Translations under genes and position numbers: made by a program
In this document: one piece after another, positions 1 to 11,498 of the stretch
Position numbering within the stretch: position 1 is the stretch's first letter
Layout: every line of letters begins with the position of its first letter
Notes under the pieces: model-generated
Seen by the model: only the letters and a program-made list of their open reading frames with translations
The model's database searches: none
Told to the model about the DNA's origin: nothing
DNA from: Craterostigma plantagineum
Lineage: Eukaryota; Streptophyta; Magnoliopsida; Lamiales; Linderniaceae
Assembly: GCA_027422505.1 (NCBI GenBank)
Contig: JAPQWV010001416.1
Location: 1 to 64,000 of the forward strand
DNA length: 64,000 bases
Direction of reading: 5' to 3'

Positions 1-1130
1 ATAAATATCAAACTAGTCTCATTCTAAGGACTACTATACATAAGGCCCCTAATTACAAGGACAACTATGAAATCAAGCACAATTAAAATTGATACTCTAC
101 ATGTCCCATTCAGTTTCTTACCATAAGCACCTTACGCACGCCCCACAACTTTGTAATACTTAATCTACCGCTATATAAATTTCACCGCACATATAAACTT
201 TTATGATTGGGATAGCCACATATCTTATATATTCATTAAAGCAAGAGGAATGTAGTATTTATAGGAGTGATCAACCAACAAAGAGTCCGTCATTTAAGTG
301 TCATGTTCGTTGTCATCCAAGTCTCATGCTGATGCCTTTTGAAGGTCATATCCATGGGTGACTATATTCACTCTTTCAAAATCCATGTATTTATACCCAT
401 ATGAAATATATAAAAAAAATTATTTTGTGATTTATTTGGCATAGTTTTCTAGTTGTGCTCATTGTTTCTTTTCATCAAATACATTTGATTGTCTCGTGCA
501 TATTAAGGTGAATTAAACTTTAGTGATTTATTACTATCTCGTATATTAGCAAAGTAAATGTTGTTCCTGAATTGTACAATTTGTTATTGGTATTGTATAC
601 TTGATATAACTTTAAGAGGGATATGTGTGGCATCAAACAAAATGCAATATATTTATTTCTTTGAACTATGTTGATAATCCATGGTACACTCGGTCAATCT
701 ACATCAACTCCTCCAACAATTATTGTAGTTGTATTTATTAAGAACGTCTGTGCCACGATCGATAATGACCCTGCATTGAAGAATTTTGAAAATTAATTAT
801 CACAAAAAGTATCAAAATGTATGGCAATTGTGATATGTATATGTATATGTATGTGTGGTAAGTGCTCACCTGCCATTCAGTAAATGGAATTATAAAAAAT
901 CAAAGTTGCAACTTCACACATAGAACGCATTATCCTTTTCACCTTTTGATGGTAAAAAAACTAAATAGTGAAAAGGAAAAGAATATATTAAAAAATTAAC
1001 AATATCTGCATGTATTATTATTTCATAAAATCATTAAACTAACAGGTTCCTGTTTTCCACAAGTATTTCGTTGTCTAGTCTCCATTTCCATTTTCCCTCC
1101 AGCCTTTGTGCTAGGGATAAATTAGTTTTA
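1..1130. other. AT-rich sequence without recognisable genes
   Basis: I see no convincing coding region, RNA gene or transposon terminus here. There is a short TATATG/TATGTG microsatellite near 835-856. The segment lies downstream of the exon-like blocks described next, so it may be 3' flank of that gene. Confidence 0.5.
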
Positions 1131-1133
1131 CCG

Positions 1134-2017
1134 TTAATGACCGAAAATATCCTCCCGTACAGGAATTAATATCCACTGATCATTATCCAGAGTCGTCTCT
1201 CTAGCTTTCGCTCGTCCAATATCAGATGAATGTTGAGAAGGTTGAAGAACGTACAACCTGATAGTGCTCGTCCCAACCTGTAATAACTAATAATTATTAG
1301 TAGATATTTTGACGTATATCACATGTAGTTTTGTTACAACAGGAAATAGTATAAAATGGAATAGAATCTCTAAAATTAAAAATACAGACATCTTTAGGAC
1401 TACCTCTGAACATTCAAAACATACTCAGACGTTCGTGCACATTGAAAGAGGTTTAGTGCGATTTCCTTCTCATCTATCACCGTAGATGCGGATATTCCTT
1501 CTTTCTCCTTGATGTTTCCGGAAACAAAGGTTCCTTCTACAATACAAAAAATTGTTATGTGTTATCTGATTAATCATGGACATACATAGTTGGACTATAA
1601 GACTCAACATAACGAGCAGTCAAATATTTTATTGATATTGTATGTGTCAACGTATATGTATATACAAATATTATGTGTGCGGACAAATGTAAAGGTTTTC
1701 AATTTTATATAAACCTGAGAGGTTGGTGGAAATGGATCAGGAGGGAGAGTTCTGATTGCTTGTGGGAAAAGAACCCCATTGACCCTCTTGCAGGTGAAGT
1801 CGCGGTCGAACACTTCAAAATATGGGGGATTCATCTGTGGATTTATAAAACATAATATAACACAAGTTGATTCATATATAATATTATGATTGAATAAATG
1901 CATTTCGGCCAAATTGCAACCTTGATGTCCATATATCCTTTGCCAATGAGATGATTTTTTATGTGTCGAGCCTTCATCAAGCATGTATATATATACATCG
2001 GGTCCTTCAAGTTTCAA
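1134..2017 (-). pseudogene. Exon-like segments of an unidentified plant gene (3' portion)
   Basis: I do not recognise the product. Read on the minus strand, three coding-looking blocks are separated by AT-rich, intron-like sequence. The first (about 2017-1730) includes PPYFEVFDRDFTCKRVNG and FPQAIRTLPPDPFPPTS and ends at a possible donor CAG|GT. The second (about 1536-1404) follows a TTGTATTGTAG acceptor-like site and reads VIDEKEIALNLFQCARTS in one frame. The third (1277-1134) follows ATTACAG and reads DNDQWILIPVREDIFGH before TAA. The reading phases implied by the obvious donor and acceptor sites do not join cleanly, so the exon limits are uncertain. It could be a degraded gene or a gene fragment. 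This block and the one at 61.06 kb are the only stretches that look like host coding sequence. Confidence 0.35.
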
Positions 2018-2838
2018 CTGCCTACCTCGCTCTATGGTAAATGTTTTAAGTTGGAACTATATTACAACATTAAGATTGACCAATGACCTCTCCCAAATTT
2101 AATGAACATATTATTGATGTATTTACATTACTATTAACTTTTTGGACTGACAAACTATAGTAAGGAAGTCAAAGTTTAAAAAATTTATCGACAATTTATA
2201 ACTTTGAGCTTCTTCAAAATTGATTCATCAAATAATACAAACATATAATTTCTGATTAGAACATGTGGTTTATTTGTAAATACTATTTGGATTTAAAATA
2301 TGAATGCAATAATTTCAAATGTATATCTGTTCGAGTTGTCTAAACTTCTACTAAAACATTGTAAATATTATAGCACTAATACAATCTCCTTTTTGTATTC
2401 AAATACATTGAGATTACATAGCCACATATACATTTGTGTACTGACTTTCGCTATTTTGGGATACCTCTGAAATCCCAGAACCATGTCTCTCTAAGTTTTA
2501 TGCCCTACATCGTTCGGATCAAAACATTGATAAAATGACCAATTCCTTGAGAGTGCATTTGGATTCACGTATCTGAACGAAATCGGATGAGTTAAAATTA
2601 CGGATTTCAAAATCATTTTTGCAAACGTTAGGGTTTCGAAATCGGATTTCGAAATGAAGTTCGAGCTTGATCTCGAGAAGCCCGTCGAACTAAACTTCTA
2701 TGTTTATTACATTATTTTATTTATTTATTTATTTGTTATTGTTATTTATTTGCGAAACTTATTACACTCGACCTGGAATTTCGAAGACGGAACATTTGAC
2801 ATAGAATTTCAAATCTGACAAATAATAAGCGTTTAGAT
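2018..2838. other. Intergenic sequence with possible decayed MITE
   Basis: AT-rich sequence with a TTTA microsatellite near 2711-2735. From about 2551 it has a Tourist/hAT-MITE-like look (GTGCATTTGGATTCACG on the left, TCCAGACAAACGCT near 2910 on the right), but the two ends match only loosely and no target duplication is clear. TTTCGAAAT motifs occur at 2634-2656. Confidence 0.3.
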
Positions 2839-3350
2839 TTAACACCGGATTTGTAGAAATCGAATTCCAAATCCGCTCAATTGCCAAAAGAAAGATTTGA
2901 GCAATTGTGGTCCAGACAAACGCTTAGTAAAGATGTCTTCTAGTTGAAGCTTTGAAATAACGGGAAGAAGCTTGAAATTCCCAAGTTGAATATGATTCCA
3001 AATAAAGTGAGCATCAATTACAATATGCTTTGTTCGCTCGTGAAAACTTCGGATTAAGGCCAATTGAATTGCCGAGTGATTATCACAATAAATGATAGGT
3101 GTTTGTGACTTGGTATAACCAAAATATGGAAGCAGCTGCTCGAGCCAAAGTATTTCAGCAGCAAGTGATCCAATGGCTCGATATTCGGCCTCGGTTGATG
3201 ACCTTGATAAAGTGGACTGCTTCTTTACTTTCCATGCCACGAAAGAATAAATAATGAACGTACCAAATCCAGTAATTGATCTTCGAGTGTCTGAACATGT
3301 GGCCCAATCTAAATCGAAAAGCCTTTAATATGAATTGGTGAAGAGTATGG
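2839..3350 (-). pseudogene. Ty1/copia RNase H fragment
   Basis: This is the C-terminal part of a copia-type polyprotein. The open part (2839-3240) carries the RNase H signatures SRSSTEAEYRAIGSLAAEI, IIYCDNHSAIQLA and the tail ERTKHIVIDAHFIW followed by EDIFTKRLSGP. Upstream, to about 3350, a shifted frame continues with sequence related to the usual SDADWAGCPDTRRS block before RNase H. Nothing of reverse transcriptase or integrase remains next to it. It abuts an old copia LTR, but the order (RNase H to the left of an LTR on a minus-strand element) shows that the two need not belong to one element. Confidence 0.8.
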
Positions 3351-3364
3351 CATGAGTAGCCTTG

Positions 3365-3794
3365 ACATATGATCCTTTTTAAGCCCGAATCTCTAGGTTC
3401 GACTAAATCGGCAAGGGAGTCTGGTAGTTACCTAACCAATCCCGCAGTATCGGACTGTAACCCGATTCGAGCGCGAATTTAGACCAGTCTTTATTCCAGA
3501 ACCTTAGTATAGATTATCGTACTATGTATAAACCCTTCAGATGTATCCCAATCGAGTGAGAGCCATGTTCTATGTCAAAGTCACTGAACTTGATTCTATG
3601 ATAAAATGAAGACGAGGCAAATTACCAAACTACCCTCCATGTCTAACATGAGTTAGTTCAATACCTTGACCAAGGAGTTCGTAATTTCTCATCGCCGTCC
3701 ACATAGCACACTTGTATCTATTACTTACGAGACTGTGAATCCCTACTTGGCGGTCTGAGCTCGACAATCACAAATGGTCATCAAGATTGCATCT
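3365..3794. repeat. Left half of an old Ty1/copia LTR
   Basis: From about 3365 the sequence is recognisably related to the LTR interior at 48.61-49.03 kb and to 63.34-63.55 kb: the TTTTTAAGC start, the CTCTAGGTTCG block, CCAATCCCGC and the GTGAGAGCCATGT block occur in the same order. It stops at CATCT (3790-3794), the target site of the chromovirus insertion. The matching continuation is at 33235-33819. The first ~1.4 kb of the related LTR family is not recognisable to the left. Confidence 0.75.
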
Positions 3795-4272
3795 TTTAAT
3801 ACCCGCAAAAATTTATACGGAATTATTTCAATAATATTCGGAATGTATGGAGTCGATTTTCGAACATACACCGATTTCTTCCCGAGCCAAGCCCAAAATT
3901 TATAATTGGACTTGAAAAATAATTATGGGCCAAATAAAGAAAATAATGGCCCAAGTTGTTAGGAGATTGGTCGGCCGAATTTTATTAATGGGACAAGCCG
4001 AATTTTATTAATGGGACAACTAAATAAAATAAATATACACCTCCTTGATTTGTTATCTCCATGTGAGCATGGAGACAAGATCTAACAACCAAGCCACCTC
4101 CATGCATCTCTATAATGGCAAGAGGACAAAAATAACAACCAACAATTTAAAGGAAATAGAGAAGAAGAGAGGAGAGAACGTGGGAGAGATGAGAGGAGAG
4201 AAAAGAAAGAAAAGAAAGGACAAAATAACCTAACTAATATACCACTTAATACACCTAATCAACTAATATTAC
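3795..4272 (+). repeat. Outer chromovirus 5' LTR, first segment
   Basis: Aligns with the start of the 3' LTR at 30606 (TACCCGCAAAAATTTATACG and onward). It ends with ATTAC, the target site used by the Sirevirus-like element. It carries a small local duplication of the block GCCGAATTTTATTAATGG around 3974-4017 that the 3' LTR has once. Confidence 0.9.
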
Positions 4273-5950
4273 TGAAGATATAAATGTGCCTGGGGGGGGG
4301 GGGGGGAGGGGTGAATTAGGCTTATAAAATTTTATGCTTCTTTTCACAAATCCTTAGTGTGGTGACTTAGATATGCCTAATGATATTGTGACGAGTATGC
4401 CTGTTATATCCTAGTACCGTCGGATGTGTTTCGGGTCTGTCTCACAGCGATAACGAAATAACTGAAAAGTAAATGCGAGACATGATTTTTATAGAGGTTA
4501 TATCCCCAACTGGGGTTTACTCCTCTCCTTGGGATTAGCTTCCCAAGAGTTTAATGCACCGTAGCTGGATACAAAACTGATTGGTTAGCCCAATACACAA
4601 CCGAAACAAGTCGAACACTAGACACTACTAGGTTACCACATGCCGAGTTTCGTTCCTCGGAATCTCCTTGATCCCGACAGACATAGCTCGCTACCGAAGG
4701 GCCCCCGGACTTGTCCTTCCCTTCACGTGTGCATAAACGTCGACCTTGCCTCTTTGGTATTGCTCACGTCCGAAGACAACACGTCCAAAGACGGAATATA
4801 TGGCAGGAGATGATGGAATATCTGATTAATCACTCGCTCAGTGATGGATACGCAAGTTAACGCTCAGTAAGGCAGAAAGCTATTGCAAATGGGAACTCAG
4901 GAATCTCTTTATCAGTTTCTGCTCAAGGATCTCTCGTGGGCTTATATTCGCAATTTTAGGTATTCTCGAAAATCTGAAGTGCAGCTCATATATAATCCCT
5001 TTCAATCAGCACTTTACATGGAAAGTCAAATCATATAATAATCACCAAATCAAGTACAGTTTCCATGTAATATTCGAGTCAATCATACCATATAGATCAT
5101 GCTCTTAATTAATCATCACAACGGTCATATAACACATTTAAGCATGATTATATTCCATATAAAAGCACAATTTCGTTCTCAAGCATATTCAAGCATTTCG
5201 TATACAATAACCATATCAGAACTTTCCATAAGTGATTCCCTGCTATCTGTTTCTAGCGTAAATCACCAGATTCACTTTCCAAATATATCACACGAGATAG
5301 CATCACATCAGCACGTTTTTCATATACAGCTCATAGCATTTAATCAAGATATTTACCATGTTTAGCACATAAATCATATCAGATCATACTAAATTCAATT
5401 TATCCGAACTTTCCTTATTTCAGAGATCTCATCCGTTTAAAGCGTATACCATCTAGTAGCATCTATCCACAAAGTCAACCAATTCAAATCTTTCCTAAAT
5501 ATATTAATTCAATCAGCATAAGGAAAGATATTAATTCAATATAGCACATTAAATTCAGTGGAAAGCATGCAAGAATCGTATAGGTGATTTTCATCCAGGA
5601 ATAAGCAAGCATCAACGGATATATCACTTTCCATATATAAACAGCATATTTTCCTTTTATAACTCAGTAGGATATCTCATGCATTATTTCCATATATAGC
5701 ACAGTACGATATATCCTATCATATGGGCTGTCTATAACATGCGATCACATAGTCACATCAACAGATCGCAGAATCATATGCGGATCAAATATTTAACAAT
5801 TTAATCAGTTTAAACTCATATATCATGCAAGATCGAATATTTTAGACATTTCATTAATCACAAATCGAATTGCTTAATTTATAGACCTATCGTTATTACA
5901 ATTACATCGTTCATCAAAACTCTCTAATGCATGGACCAAAAAGGTCAGCA
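4273..5950 (-). repeat. Sirevirus-like element 3' LTR
   Basis: Begins TGAAGATATAAATG and ends AAGGTCAGCA on the plus strand. It is nearly collinear with 12959-14645. Visible differences include a 15-G run at 4292-4306, loss of the short block AACCAATCACTATA near 4553, and a few small indels. Confidence 0.95.
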
Positions 5951-5966
5951 TTCTCCCCCTTTTTGA
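5951..5966 (-). promoter_or_regulatory. Polypurine tract of the Sirevirus-like element
   Basis: On the minus strand AAAAAGGGGGAGAA lies directly against the start of the 3' LTR. This is the expected position and composition for the plus-strand DNA primer in reverse transcription. Confidence 0.85.
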
Positions 5967-6099
5967 TGATGACATGTAATTGATGCAGCACATACGCATG
6001 TAAGCATATTCGATTTCTCAAGTCCTAGCGCATATGTCTAGGTAATCCATAATTGCATAACAGAGCATACGATATTCCCTAATCACATATGATACCTAT

Positions 6100-6600
6100 T
6101 TGCTCCCCCTGCCTAAGTGCATTCATCTATATGACATGCAAAGATATATCGTGAATGATTTTGCTCCTCCTGTCTAAGTGCAGATATATCATGTCATTTT
6201 TACGTTATATCCTGAGTACAAAATTTTGAAATTTACCCGTGATTGAGCTCCTCCTGCCTAAGTGCGCATTTTCCAAGCATGATTCACGCAATCATATAAT
6301 CATTGCAGCAGGCACTTAGCACTTATCAACAAATCTCACACACGTTAATTAGCGTAGATAAGTATCAGAGTATCACTGTTGCAGAGCATAAGTTCACGCA
6401 TCGCAGCATAAAAACATGATGATATATCCTAAGGTCAGAGCAAAATATTGAGCAACGCATAAAAGCATCACAGATATATCATAAAAGCAAATATTATATA
6501 GATAAGGGTTCAACGAACTTCCCTAAACACCAACCATCAAAATACGTAGACCTTAATCGCCTAGTGCTTACCTTACTACTCCCCCTTCATCATCAAAAAG
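6100..6600 (-). repeat. Repeated secondary polypurine-like tracts
   Basis: On the minus strand the motif GCACTTAGGCAGGGGGAGCA recurs with variants near 6100-6120, 6161-6181 and 6245-6265. A further purine block preceded by TTTTTGATGATGAAGG lies at 6576-6600 and resembles the context of the true tract at 5951-5972. Repetition of the polypurine tract in this interval is an established Sirevirus trait. Confidence 0.7.
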
Positions 6601-6687
6601 GCGGGAGGCACACTTAAGAGCTAAAAACGATACTAATAGAGCGGAAAATCCTAGGAGCAACTAAGAACATGGATCATGCGGGGCAGC

Positions 6688-8257
6688 CTACTGGCTTGAG
6701 GATGTTTCAGAATCGGCGGGTTTAGGAAGGGATTTCTTGACCAGCTTCGAGAGCTTGGACAGTTTCAGTGACAGCTCGGTATATTGCTCTTTGAGCTTGC
6801 GGAAGCACTTCTGATTATCAGCCTTGATATCCGAGATGTCGCGGTGCAACACTGAGATTTCCTCCTTCCCTACGCTGAGCTCATCCTCATAGTCGTCGTC
6901 CTCGTCGCTTTTGACCTTCGCTTTTCCCTTCGCAGCAGATCGTTTCTGAGCACTGTCGACTGACCTGTTCTCCTTTGCCTTGAACCAACCTTGGCTCTTG
7001 GAGTGATGAATTCCCATGCGCTTTAGGGTCACAATGTCCACTACATGGACAGCCTTATCTTTCCAAGCCGGCGACAGAATAATACCTTCACACTCGAAAA
7101 GATGAGTGAGCAGCATTCCATATGGCAGCGCCTTGTCCTTGCTCTCGATGGCTTGAATCATGTGCTTCATGACGATATATCCTAAGTTAAATTTGCGGTT
7201 CTGGGATATCATGTATACCGCGAAGGTGCTCATGAAGTTCATGGTCGTCGAGTGGCCGCCACTGCCTATTTTCGCACTCCAGAGGGTCATGTTGAGCAGT
7301 TTGTGTAGGAAGAAAAAGTCGATAGAGAGCTGGTTCAGCGCTTCTCCGTCAGAAAATCGGGGTTCGGTGCGGGTATTCCAGGGTGTACGAAGGACATCAC
7401 TGAGGTCAAACTCATCAGCATGGCACCAGTCGCTCATGTCGTAATGACAGAGGACTTCATCAGCAACCCCAAGCATGGCATTCATAGTCTTAGTGGTCCA
7501 TTCTATTTTCGGCCTAGAACATAAGAGTGAACGGTGATGTGCCCTTCGAACTCTTCATAATCGAAGTTAGCATAGAAGAGCTTGACAGCTTCAGGAAAGT
7601 AGGGCGTGTTGATACTGAGAAATTGCTCCCATCTGAAATCTTTCAACCAAGTGATAACCTTTCCTTCCGGCAAGTTGTTGAAAGCAACTCCGCGACCCCG
7701 AGCGATATCTCTTTTGCGGAAGCCTTTGTAGTTGGTGCGGTTGCTCTCTTGCAGAAACAACAGTTCGACTGGGATCTCGTTTGGCTTGGACAGATCAATA
7801 GACGGGGTATCAGAAGGCTTGGACAGATCAATAGACGGGGTATCAGAAGGCTTTGGGGTCGGCTGTGGAGACGGCGAAGCCTTTTCAAGTGGAGGAGATT
7901 TCTGGGTTGTTTCGGGAGTTGGGGATTGCATAGGCGTATTCTGGGGTTCCTCATGAACAGGGACTTCTTGGCTAGAGGCAGATTTTTCAGGTTCCGGCGA
8001 TTTGACGGGGTTTGAGTGGGAGTGAGACTGGACTTCTTGCCTTTCTTCTTCTTCTTCTTGTGAATTTTAGAAGGGGATGCCACTTTCTCAACTGTCTTGG
8101 CTTTGGAACGGGTCTTTCGGACAGAGGGTGATGAGGCTGAGACTTGTTCCGGTGATTTGGGAGAAGATTCGAGCGGGGATTCATTCGAGGTTGGTTTCTT
8201 GCGTTTTCGGCTAGAGGATTCCTTAGTGGCTGCTTTGGGTGTGGATGTTTTGGCCAT
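6688..8257 (-). pseudogene. Third coding region of the Sirevirus-like element (plant transposon-protein domain)
   Basis: A single protein appears split over three frames. The N-terminal part (from ATG at 8257) is Lys/Ser/Pro-rich and basic, with KIHKKKKKKGKK and many SP pairs. A central frame (7931-7503) holds a Pro-rich stretch with two copies of SDTPSIDLSKP, then the start of a globular domain around FRWEQFLSINTPYFPEAVKL. The last frame (7485-6688, 265 aa) continues that domain (ALNQLSIDFFFLHKLLN) and ends in an acidic and coiled-coil tail. The globular part resembles the family known as putative plant transposon protein. Its place between pol and the 3' LTR is where Sireviruses may carry an extra or envelope-like gene. 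The break at about 7490-7503 looks like loss of one base in an A run. Function is unknown. Confidence 0.65.
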
Positions 8258-8920
8258 TTTCAGAGATTAGGGTTTGGTAGGAAACTTGGAGAAGATGAAT
8301 GAATGATGAGAGTTGAAGGACGGTTCTGATTTTTGAAGGAGACGGGTCAGTTTATTTTTGGAAGAGATAAGGATGGAATTCAAAATTTGAAATTTGAAAT
8401 TTCAAAAAGAAAGTGAAGAAAACTGTCAGAAGTATCAGACTGATTTGACGGGATCTCATAATTGTGGAAGGGATTTGACTGGGTTGGATAGGAATATATT
8501 TTAAATAATTGAGTTTCCTAAAATAACTGAACGGCTTGAAAGATATCTACGAGTTCCTTCCTAAAATAACCTGATCACATTCAAGGACAGATCCAGAAGA
8601 TCGGATATTCCTAAAATAAATTAGATGGCTGAAGGAATGTCTTGGATGGAATAACTACGAATTTCTTCCTAAAATACGAGAATCACATCTAAGGAAAAGA
8701 TCTATAAGATCCACGGGAAATATTCTAAGGGCTGAATGAATATCTTAAGATAGGACCACTATGAATTTCTATCTAAAGTAGAATAACCTAGAGTAAATGA
8801 TAGAATTAGGCAGATTTACTAACCTTATTTAGCTCGATAATTCCCATCGATCACGGATGTCGCAGAATCTTGCCTCAATTAGGGGTTTTGTGAAGATATC
8901 AGCAAGCTGATCATTTGTTC
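8258..8920. other. Non-coding spacer between pol and the third coding region
   Basis: About 660 bp with no sizeable coding frame on the element strand. It contains loosely repeated blocks of the form TTCCTAAAATAA with AGGAAATATC-like variants (roughly 8510-8760). It probably acts as the leader for the third coding region; this is inference from position. Confidence 0.5.
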
Positions 8921-10560
8921 CTACGAATCCACACTGATATTTCCCTTCTGAACATGGTCTCGTATAAAATGATGTTTAACCTCAATATGCTTAGTACGAG
9001 AGTGATGCACGGGATTCTTAGTAATACTAATGGCGCTAGTGCTATCACACATAATAGGAATTTTGTCATAACCTAACCCAAAATCACTAAGGGTTTGTTT
9101 CATCCAAAGAACTTGTTGACAACAATTTCCTAAGGCCATATATTCAGTTTCGGTTGTGGAGAGGGCGACATCATTTTGCTTTCTACTAGACCAAGTTACT
9201 AGGGAATTTCCAAGTAATTGGCAAGTTCCACTAGTACTTTTCCTATCTTCCCTACAGCCGGCATAGTCGGCATCGGAATATCCCATTAATGGGAATTCAT
9301 TCGTATGAGAGTACCACGGACCAAAATTTACAGTACCCTTGATATATCTAAGTATACGCTTAACTGCTGTTAAGTGAGATTCCCTAGGGTCAGACTGATA
9401 TCTCGAACACATACCAATAGCAAACATAATATCAGGGCGACTAGCAGTTAAGTAAAGAAGGCTTCCGATCATACCTCGTATTCTGTTTGATTCGTCACTG
9501 TCTATTTTGGTGGTCTGATGCATGGGAGTGGAAATCGCTTTGGAATCGTTCATCCCGAATTTTATCAGTAGTTCCTTGCTGTACTTCGTCTGGGATACGA
9601 AAGTTCCATCGTCAAGTTGCTTTATTTGCAACCCAAGGAAGTAGTTCAGCTCACCCATTAAACTCATCTCAAATTCCTTCTGCATAGACTTAGAGAATTC
9701 CTCGCAAAGAAGGATATTAGTACTACCAAATATGATATCATCAACGTATATTTGGACCAGTATCATGTAATCACCTTCATACTTAAGAAACAGCGTGTTA
9801 TCAATAGTTCCAGTCGAAAATCCTATGTCAATCAAGAACTTAGCCTTTCATACCATGATCTAGGTGCTTGCTTTAAGCCATATAATGCTTTATTCAACTT
9901 GAAAACATGATTTGGAAAATCTTCCCTAGCAATGCCCGGTGGTTGTTCTACATAAACCTCCTCATTTATAAAGCCATTTAAAAATGCACTTTTTACGTCC
10001 ATTTGAAAAAATTTAAAACGTTTAAAGCATGCCTATGCGAGTAAGACACGTATAGACTCTAATCTAGCTACCAGAGCAAAAGTTTCATCGAAATCAATAC
10101 CTTCCTCCTGGGAATAACCTTTTGCAACTAACCTCGCTTTGTTTCTTGTGACATTACCATGTTCGTCGAGTTTGTTGCGGAAGACCCATTTGATTCCTAT
10201 GATGGATTTTTCATCCGGTCTCTCTACGAGTGTCCACACTTGGCTCTTTTCGAACTGAGCCAACTCATCTTCCATGGCAGAGACTCAGGATATATCATCC
10301 AAAGCTTCATCGACTGTCTTTGGTTCCATCATTGAAAGTAATACATCATGAGATTCCTCTGTATCTTGATTTCGTTCAGTTGCTCGAGTTTTGATTCCAG
10401 ATCTGATATTTCCTATCACTTGATCTGTTGGATGACTGGAAGCATGTTTCCATTTTCTAGGTTGTAGCTCATCAGCTTTCGGTTCCAGTGTCTGTACATT
10501 TTCATCTTCTGGAATATCGTCCTTACCGTCTTCAGTAACCTGTAATTCTGCACAGGGCAA
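8921..10560 (-). pseudogene. Sirevirus-like pol: reverse transcriptase and RNase H
   Basis: Copia-type reverse transcriptase and RNase H in several frames. The N-terminal part (10560-10033) includes [29 protein letters not shown] and [20 protein letters not shown], with a stop between the linker and the domain at about 10282-10284. The middle is broken at about 9836-10032, where [15 protein letters not shown] is readable but a one-base loss near 9837 shifts the frame. The last 304 codons (9835-8921) carry the catalytic loop QIYVDDIIFGST (9737-9750), GELNYFLGLQI, SRPDIMFAIGMCSRY, and the RNase H blocks STTETEYMALGNC, MCDSTSAISI and HSRTKHIEVKHHFIRD. The catalytic YVDD is intact, but frame damage means no complete enzyme can be made. 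Confidence 0.9.
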
Positions 10561-10625
10561 ATCTATACTTCCTCATCAGTAGCATCTGTGTTAGGTATCT
10601 CATCAAAGGTAACATGTATGGATTC

Positions 10626-11429
10626 CTAAACAGTCAGCTTCCTCTTATTATAAACATGATATGCTTTAGAGTGAAGACTGTAACCAAGGAATATCCCTTC
10701 ATCAACCTTAAAGTCAAATTTTCCTCTCTTGTCTCTATCGTTCAAGATAAAGCATTTGCATCCAAACACACGAAAGTAATTTATATTTGGAGTTCTACCA
10801 TGCCAGATTTCATAAGAAGTTTTCTTTAATATTGGCCTAAGGAAGACACGGTTAGACACATAACAGGCTGTACTTACAGCTTCCGCCCAGAACTGTTCAG
10901 GAATATCATACTCATGTAACATAGATCTAGCCATTTCATGTAATACCCTATTTTTACGTTCAACTACGCCATTCTGTTGGGGAGTTATAGGGGCAGAGAA
11001 ATTATGACTATAACCGTACTGATCACAGAATGATGCAAATGACTTACTATCAAATTCAAGTCCGTTATCACTACGTATCCTACACAGATTCATTTCTTTT
11101 TCATCTTCTAGTCTTTTCACCAGTGATGCAAAGTTATCTAGTGTCTCATTCTTATGTGCAAGGAATATCACCCAAGTGTACCTGGAATAATCATCAACAA
11201 TGACGAAGGCATATCTTTTACCTTGCAGAGACATCGTTTGAACAGGACCAAAAAGGTCGAGGTGTAGTAATTCCAGAGGTCTGGATGTAGATATCACATT
11301 CTTTGCTTTGAACGATGTCTTGGTCTGCTTGCCCATTTGGCACGCCTTGCATGTTTTGTCCTTGACAAACTTTATGTCAGGAACACCTCGTACCAGTGCA
11401 TTGCTTGTGGTATGAGACAGTAATTCCAT
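10626..11429 (-). pseudogene. Sirevirus-like integrase
   Basis: Same frame as gag-protease but separated from it by one in-frame TAG. It shows the zinc-binding region HRRLGHAN (read through upstream of the first ATG) with CKACQMGKQ, the core blocks LLHLDLFGPVQT, IRSDNGLEFDSKSF and NGVVERKNRVLHEMARSML containing the D, D, E catalytic residues, and the C-terminal YEIWHGRTPN and GCKCFILND motifs typical of copia integrases. It ends in an in-frame TAG at 10626-10628; the same frame stays readable for about 20 further codons, so this is most likely an inactivating substitution. Beyond that the linker to reverse transcriptase is in another frame. Confidence 0.9.
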
Positions 11430-11498
11430 ATTGGCGTGTCCTAGGCGTCTGTGCCATAACCAGGTGTTATCCTGTGTAACTGCTAAACACTTGACATT

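Noticed and set aside
2551..2925. Candidate MITE with GTGCATTTGGATT and TCCAGACAAACGC ends
   Set aside because: Ends match only partly, no target duplication is visible, and the right end would lie inside the copia RNase H frame.
7527..8015. Plus-strand frame opposite the Sirevirus third coding region
   Set aside because: Antisense shadow of the Ser/Pro-rich coding region, giving artificial Arg/Gly repeats.
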